64,000 bases of DNA, taken from NCBI RefSeq assembly GCF_006715305.1, contig NZ_VFMY01000001.1:3348001-3412000 (forward strand), given 5' to 3'. Both the position numbers and the translations under genes were made by a program. Shown one piece after another: positions 33,861 to 43,419 of this stretch; position 1 is the stretch's first letter, and each line of letters starts with the position of its first letter. The notes under the pieces are model-generated. The model was not told where the DNA came from, searched no databases, and saw only the letters and a list, made by a program, of their open reading frames with translations. The DNA is from Arthrobacter sp. SLBN-100 (GTDB lineage Bacteria; Actinomycetota; Actinomycetes; Actinomycetales; Micrococcaceae).

Positions 33861-35642
33861 ATGGTGCAGTTAACAAGAAGGCAGCTCCTCCAGGCCGGTG
33901 CGCTGGCGGGAGCCGGAGTGCTGGCCGGAGTCCACCCCGCGGCCGCCCGGATAGCGGCAGGTCCTTCGGGCCTGCCGGGCATGTTCACGGAACAACTTCC
34001 CACCCTGGCAGAACTGGGCGTCATTGATATGAGGGGCGGCGGCAGTACGGAGTTGTGGATGCGCAACGCCCGCCACAGTTTCCACCCCGAGCTGGGGCTG
34101 ACGGACACCCTGGCCTATCAGGCCGCCGGTTCATCCCAGACGTACCTGGGCCCGGTGATTATTGCCGCGCGGGGAACCGGCTTCAACCTCACCGTGCACA
34201 ATGCCATCCAAATCCACCCCCTTGCGTTTGCCATCGACACTGAACTGGTGCCGGCCGGCAGCAACGATGCGCACTATCCCAGGACATCGGTCCACCTTCA
34301 TGGCGGCAATACCAGCCCGGAGTCCGATGGCGGCCCGGAACAGACCTTCCTCCCGGGTACTTCCTATACCTACCACTACGACAACAACCAGGACGCGGCC
34401 GGGTTGTGGTACCACGACCATGCCCTTGGCCTCACAAGGCTCAATGTTTACGCCGGACTGGCCGGGGGTTACCTGCTCCGGGACACGCCCGGTGGAACCG
34501 GCATAGATACCGGTGACGGCACGCACCTTCCCCCGCCGCCGTACGAAGTGCCGCTGATCATCCAGGACCGGATGTTCAACCCGGACGGTTCCTTCGCCTA
34601 TCCTCCCAATGACGAACTGACCGCGCCCGACGGCACACCCCGTCCCTGGGCGCCGGAGTTCTTCGGCGACATCGCCACGGTTAACGGGAAGTGCTGGCCG
34701 AACCTTGACGTGGCACGGGGAAAATACCGCTTCCGCGTGTACAACGGCTCCAATGCCAGGTTCTATGACCTCAAGTTCGTCGTAGACGCCACGGCAATCG
34801 TCTTCCACCAGATAGGATCCGACGGCGGCCTGCTGGACCGTCCCGTCAGGCTCAACAAGCTGGTCCTCGGCCCGGGCGAGCGGGCAGACATCGTGGTCGA
34901 CTTTGCCGGGCTCCCGGCCGGCTCCGCAGTGACACTGACCAACAATGCGCGCACCCCCTTCCCGAACGGGCCCGTAGCTGTCCCGCCGGGCGGGTCCCCG
35001 CTACGGCAGATCATGCGCTTCACCGTGCTGAGCCAGCAGGGCTACACCACGCCCCTGCCCGGCCACCTGCGTGCACAACCACTCACAAAGCTGGCCGACG
35101 TGGCCCCTGCAGCCACGCGGTACATGCCCCTCGTGGAGGTCCTCAACGGAGCCGGCGTCCCTATCATGGCTCTCCTCAACAACCGGACGTTCAAGAGCCC
35201 GGACATCACCAGGGTGCGGTCCGACAGCCTGGAACAATGGGAACTCATCAACACCACCGAAGACGCCCACCCGATCCATCTGCATTTCACCCAGTTCCAG
35301 GTCCTCGGCCGGCAGCGGTTCGACGTCGACGGGTACCTCGCTGCCACAGGCTACGTTGACCCTGCCACCGGCCTGGTGGCGCCGGGGCGCGGATATGCGG
35401 TGCCGGTGGGGCCGTTCCTGGCCCGCCGTCCGGCTGGCGCTCCAGCCAATGAACGGGGATGGAAGGACACCGTCGTGGCGATGCCAGGCGAGGTGACCCG
35501 GATCGTGGTCCCGTTTGGTGCCGCGGCGGCCGGGGGAGCTCCGCTGGCCATCGGCTCATCCTTCAAAGGCGAATACGTCTGGCACTGCCACATCCTTGAG
35601 CACGAGGACAACGACATGATGCAGCGGTACGTCATCGAGTAG
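33861..35642 (+). CDS. Multicopper oxidase (CotA/bilirubin-oxidase type), Tat-exported
   Basis: The product has 593 residues. The N-terminal Tat-type signal (LTRRQLLQAGALAGAGVLAG) indicates export of the folded enzyme. The four copper motifs are HLHGG near 143, WYHDHA near 182, HPIHLHF near 469, and the type 1 site HCHILEHEDNDMM near 574 with Met as axial ligand. Three cupredoxin domains are implied. Family role: oxidation of phenolics or metal ions coupled to O2 reduction. The ATG at 33861 is chosen because the frame upstream is repeat array. The gene stands alone, divergent from radA across the array. Confidence 0.93.
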   Translation: MVQLTRRQLLQAGALAGAGVLAGVHPAAARIAAGPSGLPGMFTEQLPTLAELGVIDMRGGGSTELWMRNARHSFHPELGLTDTLAYQAAGSSQTYLGPVIIAARGTGFNLTVHNAIQIHPLAFAIDTELVPAGSNDAHYPRTSVHLHGGNTSPESDGGPEQTFLPGTSYTYHYDNNQDAAGLWYHDHALGLTRLNVYAGLAGGYLLRDTPGGTGIDTGDGTHLPPPPYEVPLIIQDRMFNPDGSFAYPPNDELTAPDGTPRPWAPEFFGDIATVNGKCWPNLDVARGKYRFRVYNGSNARFYDLKFVVDATAIVFHQIGSDGGLLDRPVRLNKLVLGPGERADIVVDFAGLPAGSAVTLTNNARTPFPNGPVAVPPGGSPLRQIMRFTVLSQQGYTTPLPGHLRAQPLTKLADVAPAATRYMPLVEVLNGAGVPIMALLNNRTFKSPDITRVRSDSLEQWELINTTEDAHPIHLHFTQFQVLGRQRFDVDGYLAATGYVDPATGLVAPGRGYAVPVGPFLARRPAGAPANERGWKDTVVAMPGEVTRIVVPFGAAAAGGAPLAIGSSFKGEYVWHCHILEHEDNDMMQRYVIE

Positions 35643-35707
35643 CTGCGATGGCCCAGGCCGTACTGTGCGCTGATCTGCTTCCCGCCGGAGCGTCCCAACC
35701 AGGCCCG

Positions 35708-36835
35708 TTACAGCGCCGGCAGCACGTCCCGCGCCTCGCGGGCATCCATGCCGGTGGCCTCCAGCAGGTCCACCATCAGCGGCCGGAACAGCATCACTAC
35801 GGTTTCGCCTTCCAGCCGCTGCACCTCCAGCAGCTTCGGGTGCAGGCGCAGGGCAATCCCGCTGAGCTCGTTGCGGGCCGTGCGCAGGTGGGCGCGGCGG
35901 ACGCCGTCGTGCGTTTCCGCCAGGCCCAGCGACAACTCGTCAATGGCGGCAGCCGTCTCCTGCAGCACCTCCGCGATGTTCTCCGTCGCCTCGTCGGAGA
36001 GGGCGGCGTGGTTAATCGCGCTGGTGAGCCTGCGCGCGAAAACCCGGCTGTTCCTCAGCGCCAGGTCAATGAAATCGAGCGACTGTTCCAGCCGGTCCAG
36101 CTCGTCCCGGTGCCTGCGGTAGGCGGGTGCGAGCCTGGCCACCTCCCCGGAGGCCCGCAGGGAGTGCCGCATCCCGTCCACCAGTGGCTGGCAGTTGCGG
36201 CCACGGACCAGCGCGTGCCAGGCCCTGGTTGAATCGCTGTCCGCCAGCGCCTCCGCACATTCACGCAGCACCTCCGCCAGCTCATGGAGGAGTTTCCGGA
36301 CGTCCTTGCGGGGCTCGCGGCGCGGGTCCTTGGGAGCCAGGACTGTGACCAGCAGGGCGAACAGGCCGCCCACCACGGCGTCGATGCTCCGCGTGAACGG
36401 CCCGCCAGCCGGCGCCGGCAGCAAAACCACCAGCAGCGACTGCAGGGCCAACTGGGTGGTGAAGATGTTTCCGCTGTCCAGGAACCGGGCGAGCAGGATG
36501 GAAAACAACAGGACGACGGCGGCCTGCCAGATCCCTGCGCCCAGCCAGTGCAGCAGCAGGTCGCCCACCGCGATGCCGATGGTGCACCCAAGCCCCACCT
36601 CCAGGACCCGCCGCAGCCGCGGCTCCCGTGAGAAGCCAAGGGCAATCAGGGACGAGGTGGCAGCGAAAAGGGGATCTGCGTGGCCCAGCACGAACTCGGC
36701 GAAAGCATAGGCGCCCACGGCGCAGACCGTCATCTGGATGGCGGGAACCAGGGAGTTGCGGCTCCGGATCAGGCCTGTGCGGACGCGGCCGCGCAGGAAC
36801 CGCCTGCTTGCTGAAAGTCCTGCTGCGGGAGCCAT
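35708..36835 (-). CDS. FUSC / aromatic acid exporter-type membrane protein
   Basis: The product has 375 residues. The N-terminal half has about five to six membrane segments (IQMTVCAVGAYAFAEFVLG, LEVGLGCTIGIAVGDLLLHW, IWQAAVVLLFSILLARFLDS, then SLLVVLLPAPAGG). A cytoplasmic helical half with long amphipathic helices (residues 190-360) follows, the layout of FUSC/ArAE proteins. Family role: efflux of aromatic or organic acids, substrate unknown. It is convergent with the multicopper oxidase and divergent from pstS. Confidence 0.82.
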   Translation of the reverse strand: MAPAAGLSASRRFLRGRVRTGLIRSRNSLVPAIQMTVCAVGAYAFAEFVLGHADPLFAATSSLIALGFSREPRLRRVLEVGLGCTIGIAVGDLLLHWLGAGIWQAAVVLLFSILLARFLDSGNIFTTQLALQSLLVVLLPAPAGGPFTRSIDAVVGGLFALLVTVLAPKDPRREPRKDVRKLLHELAEVLRECAEALADSDSTRAWHALVRGRNCQPLVDGMRHSLRASGEVARLAPAYRRHRDELDRLEQSLDFIDLALRNSRVFARRLTSAINHAALSDEATENIAEVLQETAAAIDELSLGLAETHDGVRRAHLRTARNELSGIALRLHPKLLEVQRLEGETVVMLFRPLMVDLLEATGMDAREARDVLPAL

Positions 36836-36948
36836 GCCGTCCAGTCTATTTGCTGCCTCGTCGGTTTATTTTGCAGCCGGCGCACTATGGGCAGAGATGT
36901 GATCTGCGCAATGGGAACCCTGCACTTGTCGGCCAATATCCCGCCGTC

Positions 36949-36970
36949 GTTAATCCTCCGTTCACTTTGG
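36949..36970 (+). promoter_or_regulatory. Putative PHO box upstream of pstS
   Basis: Two adjacent 11-bp units, GTTAATCCTCC and GTTCACTTTGG, resemble the actinobacterial PhoP direct repeat (GTTCACC plus four variable bases). It lies 118 bases before the pstS start. The second unit fits better than the first. Confidence 0.45.
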
Positions 36971-37087
36971 ACCGCCTGTCCCGTTACCTGCGGCCCCTAA
37001 CTTCGATGAAGGTACACAAGTACGCATCGCGCTGCAGGGTTCTCCGTCCCTGCTCCGCACTGAATATCCCTGGAAGGGGTACACCTA

Positions 37088-38212
37088 GTGAAGGCACTCC
37101 GCTTCGGCCGCCACGCGGCCATCGCTGTTATCGCAGCCGGCGCTCTCGCGCTTACCTCCTGCGGTTCAGACAACGTCACTGGCAGCGGTCCCGGCGGCGG
37201 AGGCCAGGCCGCCGGCGGCTCGAAGATCACCGGCACGCTGACGGGCATCGGTTCCTCCGCCCAGGGTGCGGCGATGGACGCGTGGAAAACTGAGTTTGCG
37301 GCCGCCAACCAGGGTGCCATTGTGCAGTATTCACCGGATGGCTCCGGTGCAGGCCGCAAGGCGCTCTTGGATGGTTCGGCCCAGTTCGGCGGTTCCGACG
37401 CCTACTTGAAGGACGAGGAATACGCCCAGTCCCAGACGACCTGCGGGCCGGATGGCGCCCTCAACATCCCGGTCTACATTTCTCCGATTGCGATCGCCTT
37501 CAACCTCCCGGGAATCACCGGGCTGAAGCTGGACGCGGCAACCGTGGCGAAAATCTTCCGCGGCGAGATCGCCACCTGGAATGATCCCGCCATCGCTGCC
37601 CTGAACGAAGGCGTCAGCCTGCCGGATCTCAAGGTCACCCCGGTGAACCGCTCCGATGACTCCGGCACCACCACCAACTTCACGGACTACCTGGCATCGG
37701 CCGCTCCCGAGGTCTGGACGGACAAGGCCTCAGGAGTCTGGCCGGCAAGCCTCCAGGGCGAGAATGCCAAGGGCACCTCCGGCGTGGTCAAGACCGTCAC
37801 CGACACCCCCGGCGCCGTCACCTATGCTGACGATTCCGCCGTCAGCGGCAAGCTGGGCGTTGCGCAGATCAAGGTGGGGGACGCCTTCACCGAGATCTCC
37901 GCCGAAGCCGCAGCCAAGGCTGTTGACGCAGGGACCCCGGTCGAAGGCCGTCCCGCCAACGACCTCTCCATTAAGCTGGACCGCAAGACCACCATCGAAG
38001 GCGCCTACCCGATCGTCCTCGTCTCCTTCCACATTGTTTGCTCCACCTACGACAGCCAGGAGACCGTTGACCTGGTCAAGGCCTTCGAGAACTACGTAGT
38101 GTCCGAGGAAGGCCAGCAGGCAGCCGCGGATTCCGCCAAGTCCGCCCCGCTCTCCTCCGAGCTGGCCGGGAAGGCTGCCAAGGCCGTCGAGTCCATCAAG
38201 GTCAAGTCCTAA
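37088..38212 (+). CDS. pstS: Phosphate-binding lipoprotein PstS
   Basis: This is the high-affinity phosphate receptor of the Pst ABC importer. The signal peptide is lipidated at Cys 25 (AGALALTSC). Phosphate-binding elements are visible: GIGSSAQGAAMDAW, YSPDGSGAGRKAL, FGGSDAYL, and NRSDDSGTTTNFTDYL. The GTG start is preceded by GGAAGGGG. The length of 374 is normal. It is the first gene of pstSCAB, with a probable PHO box upstream. Confidence 0.96.
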   Translation: MKALRFGRHAAIAVIAAGALALTSCGSDNVTGSGPGGGGQAAGGSKITGTLTGIGSSAQGAAMDAWKTEFAAANQGAIVQYSPDGSGAGRKALLDGSAQFGGSDAYLKDEEYAQSQTTCGPDGALNIPVYISPIAIAFNLPGITGLKLDAATVAKIFRGEIATWNDPAIAALNEGVSLPDLKVTPVNRSDDSGTTTNFTDYLASAAPEVWTDKASGVWPASLQGENAKGTSGVVKTVTDTPGAVTYADDSAVSGKLGVAQIKVGDAFTEISAEAAAKAVDAGTPVEGRPANDLSIKLDRKTTIEGAYPIVLVSFHIVCSTYDSQETVDLVKAFENYVVSEEGQQAAADSAKSAPLSSELAGKAAKAVESIKVKS

Positions 38213-38231
38213 TCACTGCACCAAAACCGGA

Positions 38232-38262
38232 TTCCCCGCCTGCCGAGAGGCAGCGCGGGGAA
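38232..38262 (+). terminator. Hairpin between pstS and pstC
   Basis: TTCCCCGC-CTGCC and GGCAG-C-GCGGGGAA form a 13-pair stem with one bulge around GAGA. It probably causes partial termination or mRNA protection, giving an excess of PstS over the membrane subunits. Confidence 0.6.
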
Positions 38263-38318
38263 CTTGGCTTTGAAAGCCGCTCTTGTCCAGACCCAGTAAC
38301 CAACCGAAGGGCCGTCGA

Positions 38319-39251
38319 ATGACCGCCACCCCCCTGACCAGCACCCAGGGCGCCGGCCGCACCGGCGACAAAATCTTCTCCGGTGCCGCGCTGGCCGCCG
38401 GCTGCCTCATCCTCGCCGTCCTGTTCGGCGTTGCGCTCTTCCTGGTGGTCCAGGCCATCCCGGCACTGACCGCTCCGGCCGCCGAGATCCAGGGTGGTAA
38501 AGGCTTCTTCGCCTACATCTGGCCCATTGTGATCGGCACGCTCATCGCCGCCGTGATCGCCCTGGTGATCGCCACGCCCATCGCCATCGGCGTCGCGCTG
38601 TTCATTTCGCACTTCGCCCCCCGCGGCCTGGCCTCGGGCCTGGGCTACGTGGTGGACCTGCTCGCGGCCATCCCGTCCGTGATCTACGGCGCCTGGGGTG
38701 CTGCATTCCTGGCCAAGGAAATTTCCCCGGCCTACAACTGGCTGGCCGCGAACATGGGCTGGCTGCCCATCTTCCAGGGCCCGGCGTCGGCAACCGGCAA
38801 AACGATCCTGACCGCCGGCATTGTCCTGGCCGTCATGGTGCTGCCCATCATCACCTCCCTGTCCCGCGAGATCTTCCTGCAGACCCCCAAACTGCACGAA
38901 GAAGCCGCCCTGGCGCTCGGGGCCACCCGCTGGGAAATGATCAAGATGTCGGTCCTGCCCTTCGCCCGGCCGGGAATCATCAGCGCCGTCATGCTGGGCC
39001 TGGGCCGTGCCCTTGGCGAGACCATGGCCGTGGCCCTGGTGCTCTCCTCCGGCGCGCTGACCGCCAGCCTGATCCAGTCCGGCAACCAGACCATCGCCGC
39101 GGAAATTGCCCTGAACTTCCCCGAGGCAAGCGGGCTCAAGGTCAGCACCCTGATCGCCGCCGGCCTGGTCCTGTTCGTCATCACCCTGGCCGTGAACATG
39201 ATCGCGCGCTGGATCATCACCCGGCACAAAGAATTCTCGGGAGCCAACTAA
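38319..39251 (+). CDS. pstC: Phosphate ABC transporter permease PstC
   Basis: The product has 310 residues and six membrane helices. The binding-protein-dependent transport motif EEAALALGATRWEMIKMSVL lies near 185-204, and SVIYGAWGAAFLA is typical of PstC. ATG 38319 is chosen over an in-frame start 36 bases earlier because GAAGG precedes it at the right distance. It abuts pstA with no gap. Confidence 0.95.
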   Translation: MTATPLTSTQGAGRTGDKIFSGAALAAGCLILAVLFGVALFLVVQAIPALTAPAAEIQGGKGFFAYIWPIVIGTLIAAVIALVIATPIAIGVALFISHFAPRGLASGLGYVVDLLAAIPSVIYGAWGAAFLAKEISPAYNWLAANMGWLPIFQGPASATGKTILTAGIVLAVMVLPIITSLSREIFLQTPKLHEEAALALGATRWEMIKMSVLPFARPGIISAVMLGLGRALGETMAVALVLSSGALTASLIQSGNQTIAAEIALNFPEASGLKVSTLIAAGLVLFVITLAVNMIARWIITRHKEFSGAN

Positions 39252-40364
39252 ATGACCTCCACGCTTACCCCCGTGCGCAGCAAGCGCTCGGCGCTCACCA
39301 AGGGCCAGTTGCCCAAATATGCGCCGTATGCGGTCCTTGCGGCCGCATTGATCGTCGGCGCCGCCATCCTGGCGCTTATCGGCTTTAATGCCTTCGGCTG
39401 GGGCCTCGTTTCCGCCTTGCTCTTTGCCATCGGGCTGGTGTCCTGGAGCGCCGCCGTGGAAGGTTCCCGCAAGGCCAAGGACAAACTGGCCACCTGCCTG
39501 GTGGTGGGATCCTTCCTGGTCGCACTGCTTCCGCTGTTTTCGGTGATCTGGACCGTACTGGTGAACGGCGTGCCTGGACTCCTCACCCCCGGCTTCCTCA
39601 CGTATTCCATGAACGGCGTCACCGGCGTTTACGACAACCGGGCAGTGGAGGAGGGTGCGCCTGTCCTGGGCGGCATCTACCACGCGCTGCTGGGCACCCT
39701 GGAGATCACCCTGCTGGCCACTGTCATATCGGTGCCGGTGGGCCTGCTGACCGCGATTTACCTGGTGGAGTACGGCAACGACGGACGCCTGGCCAGGGCC
39801 ATCACCTTCTTCGTGGACGTGATGACCGGCATCCCCTCCATCGTGGCCGGCCTCTTCGCCGCGGCCTTCTTCTTCGCGGTGGTAGGCCCGGGCACCAAGA
39901 CCGGCGCCGTTGCCGCCGTCGCGCTTTCGGTCCTGATGATCCCGGTGGTGGTGCGCTCCAGCGAGGAAATGCTGAAGATTGTTCCCAACGAACTGCGGGA
40001 GGCGGCCTACGCCCTGGGCGTCCGCAAGTGGCGGACCATCATCAAGGTGGTCATCCCGACGGCGATCTCCGGCATCGCTTCCGGTGTCACCCTGGCCATC
40101 GCGAGGGTCATCGGCGAGACGGCCCCCATCCTGGTCACCGCAGGCTTTGCCACCAGTATCAACTCGAATGTCTTCGGCGGCTGGATGGCGTCACTGCCCA
40201 CGTTCATCTACACCCAGATCCTGAACCCCACCTCGCCGGCCAACCCGGACCCGTCCTCGCAGCGGGCCTGGGGTGCTGCCCTGGTGCTGATCATCCTGGT
40301 GATGATCCTCAACCTCGGGGCCCGGCTGATCGCCCGCGTCTTCGCCCCCAAAGCCGGCCGCTGA
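39252..40364 (+). CDS. pstA: Phosphate ABC transporter permease PstA
   Basis: The product has 370 residues. The first roughly 110 residues hold extra hydrophobic helices (YAPYAVLAAALIVGAAILAL, then SALLFAIGLVSW). The permease core with DVMTGIPSIVAGLFAAAFFF and the coupling loop LREAAYALGVRKWRTIIKVV follows. It forms the channel with PstC. pstB follows after 82 bases. Confidence 0.95.
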   Translation: MTSTLTPVRSKRSALTKGQLPKYAPYAVLAAALIVGAAILALIGFNAFGWGLVSALLFAIGLVSWSAAVEGSRKAKDKLATCLVVGSFLVALLPLFSVIWTVLVNGVPGLLTPGFLTYSMNGVTGVYDNRAVEEGAPVLGGIYHALLGTLEITLLATVISVPVGLLTAIYLVEYGNDGRLARAITFFVDVMTGIPSIVAGLFAAAFFFAVVGPGTKTGAVAAVALSVLMIPVVVRSSEEMLKIVPNELREAAYALGVRKWRTIIKVVIPTAISGIASGVTLAIARVIGETAPILVTAGFATSINSNVFGGWMASLPTFIYTQILNPTSPANPDPSSQRAWGAALVLIILVMILNLGARLIARVFAPKAGR

Positions 40365-40446
40365 CCGCCGCTTCCGGCCACAGCACTACCGGCCCTTCCC
40401 GCCGGAACCTAGACTTCAATTCATACCCAGTTAGTGAAGGAACACC

Positions 40447-41226
40447 ATGTCTAAGCGCATCGACGTCAAGGACCTGAACGTGTACTACGGCGATTTCCTC
40501 GCCGTGGAGGACGTCACCATCAACATCGAAGCCAAGTCCGTCACAGCGTTCATCGGGCCGTCCGGTTGCGGCAAGTCCACGTTCCTTCGGACCCTGAACC
40601 GCATGCACGAGGTACTTCCCGGGGCCCGCGTCGAGGGCGAGGTCCTGCTCGACGGCGACAACCTGTACGGCCCCGGCGTGGACCCGGTCACCGTCCGCTC
40701 GCAGATCGGCATGGTGTTCCAGCGACCCAACCCGTTCCCCACCATGTCCATCCGGGACAACGTGCTGGCCGGCGTCAAGCTGAACAACAAGAAGATCTCC
40801 AAGGGCGAGGCCGACGTTCTTGTGGAGCGCTCGCTCAAGGGCGCCAACCTGTGGAACGAGGTCAAGGACCGCCTGGACAAGCCCGGATCCGGGCTCTCCG
40901 GCGGCCAGCAGCAGCGTCTGTGCATCGCCCGTGCCATCGCCGTGGAGCCGCAGGTGATCCTCATGGATGAGCCCTGCTCCGCCCTGGACCCCATCTCCAC
41001 CCTGGCTATTGAGGACCTCATCAATGACCTCAAGGACCAGTACACCGTGGTGATCGTGACGCACAACATGCAGCAGGCGGCCCGGGTCTCGGACAGGACC
41101 GCGTTCTTCAACATCGCCGGCACCGGCAAGCCGGGTAAGCTCATCGAAATCGGCGACACCCACACCATCTTCAGTAATCCCACCCAGAAGGCAACGGAAG
41201 ACTACGTCTCCGGCCGCTTCGGATAA
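40447..41226 (+). CDS. pstB: Phosphate ABC transporter ATPase PstB
   Basis: The product has 259 residues. Walker [20 protein letters not shown] is near 38-56, the Q-loop [18 protein letters not shown], signature [16 protein letters not shown], Walker [14 protein letters not shown] and H-switch [11 protein letters not shown]. The [17 protein letters not shown] segment is PstB-specific. It is the last gene of the operon. No phoU follows. A DUF47 protein sits in the convergent Pit operon instead. Confidence 0.97.
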   Translation: MSKRIDVKDLNVYYGDFLAVEDVTINIEAKSVTAFIGPSGCGKSTFLRTLNRMHEVLPGARVEGEVLLDGDNLYGPGVDPVTVRSQIGMVFQRPNPFPTMSIRDNVLAGVKLNNKKISKGEADVLVERSLKGANLWNEVKDRLDKPGSGLSGGQQQRLCIARAIAVEPQVILMDEPCSALDPISTLAIEDLINDLKDQYTVVIVTHNMQQAARVSDRTAFFNIAGTGKPGKLIEIGDTHTIFSNPTQKATEDYVSGRFG

Positions 41227-41340
41227 ACCGCGGGGTCGCCGCCAGGAAAGTGGTGCAAACCGCCGCGCATTATGACCGTTGCCATCCGAGCAGTCGAGGG
41301 CGGCGCTGCCCGGTCATAAACCGATGGACTGGCCCCCGCG

Positions 41341-42354
41341 TCATCGCGGCAGCGGCGAAAGTGCCAGCGCCAGCACAAAGGCAAGGACCGCCGTGGCCAC
41401 CGGCGTCAGGATCCAGAGCCCCACGATGCGGATCACCAGCTTCCGGTTGGTCACTGAAAAGTGCTGGTTCTCTCCCGCGCCCAACACCGCCGAGGTGACC
41501 GTGTGCGTGGTGGAGAGCGGCCAGTGCAGGCCGATGGCGCCCACAAAAAGCATGACGGCGCTGAAGATCTGTGCCACCGACCCCCGCAGCGGATCGATCC
41601 TGGTGATCTTGTAGCCGATGGTGTGCGAGATCCGCCAGCCGCCGTACATCGTGCCGGCGGCGATCATCACCGCGGAGAGCAGCGCAACCCACACGGGGAT
41701 AGTGCCGCCGTCGGAATAGCCGCCTGCCAGCAGGGCCAGGAGGAGGACAGCACTGATCCGCTGCCCGTCCTGCAGGCCGTGGCCGAATGCCACTGCTCCC
41801 GCGGCAATGGACTGGCTCCGGCGGAACCGCTGGTTCACCACGTTGGGCTGGGTGTGGCGGGCGGCCCAGGTGGCGGGGTAGACCAGCATAAACGCGCCGC
41901 TGTAGGCGACCAGCGGCGACAGCACCAGTGGCAGGATGACCTGGAACAACAAGGAGCGGTCCACCCCTCCAACGCCTAACCCGCCTACGGACAGGCTGGC
42001 GAGCCCGGCCCCTGCGAGGCCGCCCACCAGGGCATGGGTGGAGGAGGCCGGGATGCCGCGCCACCACAACAGGATGCCCCAGGCGATGGCGCTGGCCAGG
42101 CCGGCGAGGAGGATACTGAGTCCGTCCGTCCCGGCAGGAAGATTGATCCAGGTCTGGCTGACAGCGACCGCCAGGCTCGCACTGACCAGTGCGCCGATGA
42201 AGTTGAAGAAGGCCGCGAGCAGCACCGCCACGCTGGGGGTGAGCGCCCGGGTGCGCACGGCAACGGCCACGGAGGTGGAAACGTCGCGGAACCCGTTGAC
42301 GAAGGCGAACACGGCGGCCAGGACCACCACCGCGCCGAAGATGACCGCTGTCAC
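41341..42354 (-). CDS. pit: Low-affinity inorganic phosphate permease (PiT family)
   Basis: The product has 337 residues and about ten membrane helices. Paired PiT signatures are AFVNGFRDVSTSVAVAVRTR near the N-terminus and VAFGHGLQDGQRISAVLLL in the second half. WRGIPASSTHALVGGLAGAG and GLHWPLSTTHTVTSAVLGAG form the symmetric GANDVA-like elements. The start GTG 42354 lies 1 base after the stop of the DUF47 gene, indicating coupling. Family role: proton- or sodium-coupled (metal-)phosphate uptake. It is convergent with pstB. Confidence 0.92.
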   Translation of the reverse strand: MTAVIFGAVVVLAAVFAFVNGFRDVSTSVAVAVRTRALTPSVAVLLAAFFNFIGALVSASLAVAVSQTWINLPAGTDGLSILLAGLASAIAWGILLWWRGIPASSTHALVGGLAGAGLASLSVGGLGVGGVDRSLLFQVILPLVLSPLVAYSGAFMLVYPATWAARHTQPNVVNQRFRRSQSIAAGAVAFGHGLQDGQRISAVLLLALLAGGYSDGGTIPVWVALLSAVMIAAGTMYGGWRISHTIGYKITRIDPLRGSVAQIFSAVMLFVGAIGLHWPLSTTHTVTSAVLGAGENQHFSVTNRKLVIRIVGLWILTPVATAVLAFVLALALSPLPR

Positions 42355-42355
42355 C

Positions 42356-42973
42356 TCAGGATTCCTTGACGATGATGCTGCCCACCTGGGTGGCGATGCG
42401 CCGCATGTCCTTGGTGACGTCCACCAACTGGTTGGCAATATCGCGGTTGCGGGAGTACTGCGCCCACTTCATGTCGCTGATCATGTCCGCCACCCACACC
42501 CTGTGCGTGCGTTCGGCCCGCTTTGCCAGGCGGAGGATTTCGATCCAGTAGTCCTCCAGGTCGTCCAGGTTGTCGAGCCGGCGCATGGCGTCCACGGTGA
42601 GCTCGGCCTGCCGGCTGATGATCTCCAGCTGGTCCGCGGCGCGTTTGGGCAGCCGCTCCAGCCGGTACAACGCCACCAGTTCCGCGGCGGCATCCAGCTT
42701 CTCGATGGCCTCGTTGAGGTAGCGCGAGAGGGCATACATGTCCTCGCGCGGCAGCGGGTTCACGAAGCTCGTGCGCATGTGTGTGAGGAGCGCAAAATGC
42801 AGTTCGGCGGACCGTGCCTCGTGGTTGTGCATGTCCTCCACGAGCTTGCCGTGCTCCGCCGCGGGGACGCCGAGGATTTCGGCAAGCGTGGCGCTGCCCA
42901 GCACGATCTGTTGCGCCATCTGCGATAAGAGGTTCAGCCCGGCGGGCTCGTGGGGAAAAAGGCGCAGTTTCAC
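42356..42973 (-). CDS. DUF47 (PhoU-like) accessory protein of the Pit transporter
   Basis: The product has 205 residues, is all-helical, and begins with VKLRLFPHEPAGLNLLSQMA. Metal-binding type helices are EDMHNHEARSAELHFALLTH and NPLPREDMYALSRYLNEAIE. The family (YkaA/DUF47) pairs with PiT transporters and is thought to regulate them. I chose GTG 42973. The longer frame upstream lacks similarity. It is the first gene of the two-gene pit operon. Confidence 0.88.
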   Translation of the reverse strand: MKLRLFPHEPAGLNLLSQMAQQIVLGSATLAEILGVPAAEHGKLVEDMHNHEARSAELHFALLTHMRTSFVNPLPREDMYALSRYLNEAIEKLDAAAELVALYRLERLPKRAADQLEIISRQAELTVDAMRRLDNLDDLEDYWIEILRLAKRAERTHRVWVADMISDMKWAQYSRNRDIANQLVDVTKDMRRIATQVGSIIVKES

Positions 42974-43419
42974 GTAGTTACCGGTCTCCGGGAAAAGTAC
43001 AGGGCGGGAGTGGCGTGCCGTGTGACGTGACCCCGGCGCAACCAACGCTAACTCTACCGGCCCGGAAAAGCACCCCTGAAACGGGCTGGCAGCAAGGGGA
43101 AACCGCGATCGGGCTGACAGCTCGCGGGCATAAAAATGGTGCCGAACCGGATACGCCTCTCGGCGGTAGGCCGCTCTAGGCGGCTAAATGTTGAAGCCCG
43201 GGGGTTTCGCGGCTCGACACCAGTTTCAGTGTTCTACGTTGGTTGGCCCAAGTCAACATTGACAGATCCGGGCTCTTGGGCCAGTGAAATCGGTGATGTG
43301 TGATTGAGCCGTTCGGATCGGGCCAGTGGGATTGGGGCGTTCGGATTGGGCCCGCCGGATTTGGCCAGCGGAACCGGGCAGTTGGAACTGGCCCCTCCCT
43401 GCCGAGCCGTCCCGCTCCG
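42974..43419. other. 446-bp intergenic stretch with degenerate direct repeats
   Basis: No gene is supported. The right part is unusually G/T-rich and holds a near-perfect direct repeat, CGTTCGGATCGGGCC (43310-43324) and CGTTCGGATTGGGCC (43338-43352), 28 bases apart, with further GGCCAGTG-like fragments at 43279, 43321 and 43363. It looks like an eroded tandem repeat. Confidence 0.5.

Noticed and set aside
38202-39683. Long minus-strand frame opposite pstC/pstA
   Set aside because: Its Gly/Asp/Gln/His-rich composition is that of a shadow frame of GC-rich coding sequence, and it covers two certain genes.
42814-43179. Small plus-strand gene upstream of the pit operon
   Set aside because: It overlaps the DUF47 gene, and its translation is Arg/Ser/Ala-rich shadow sequence without a ribosome binding site.
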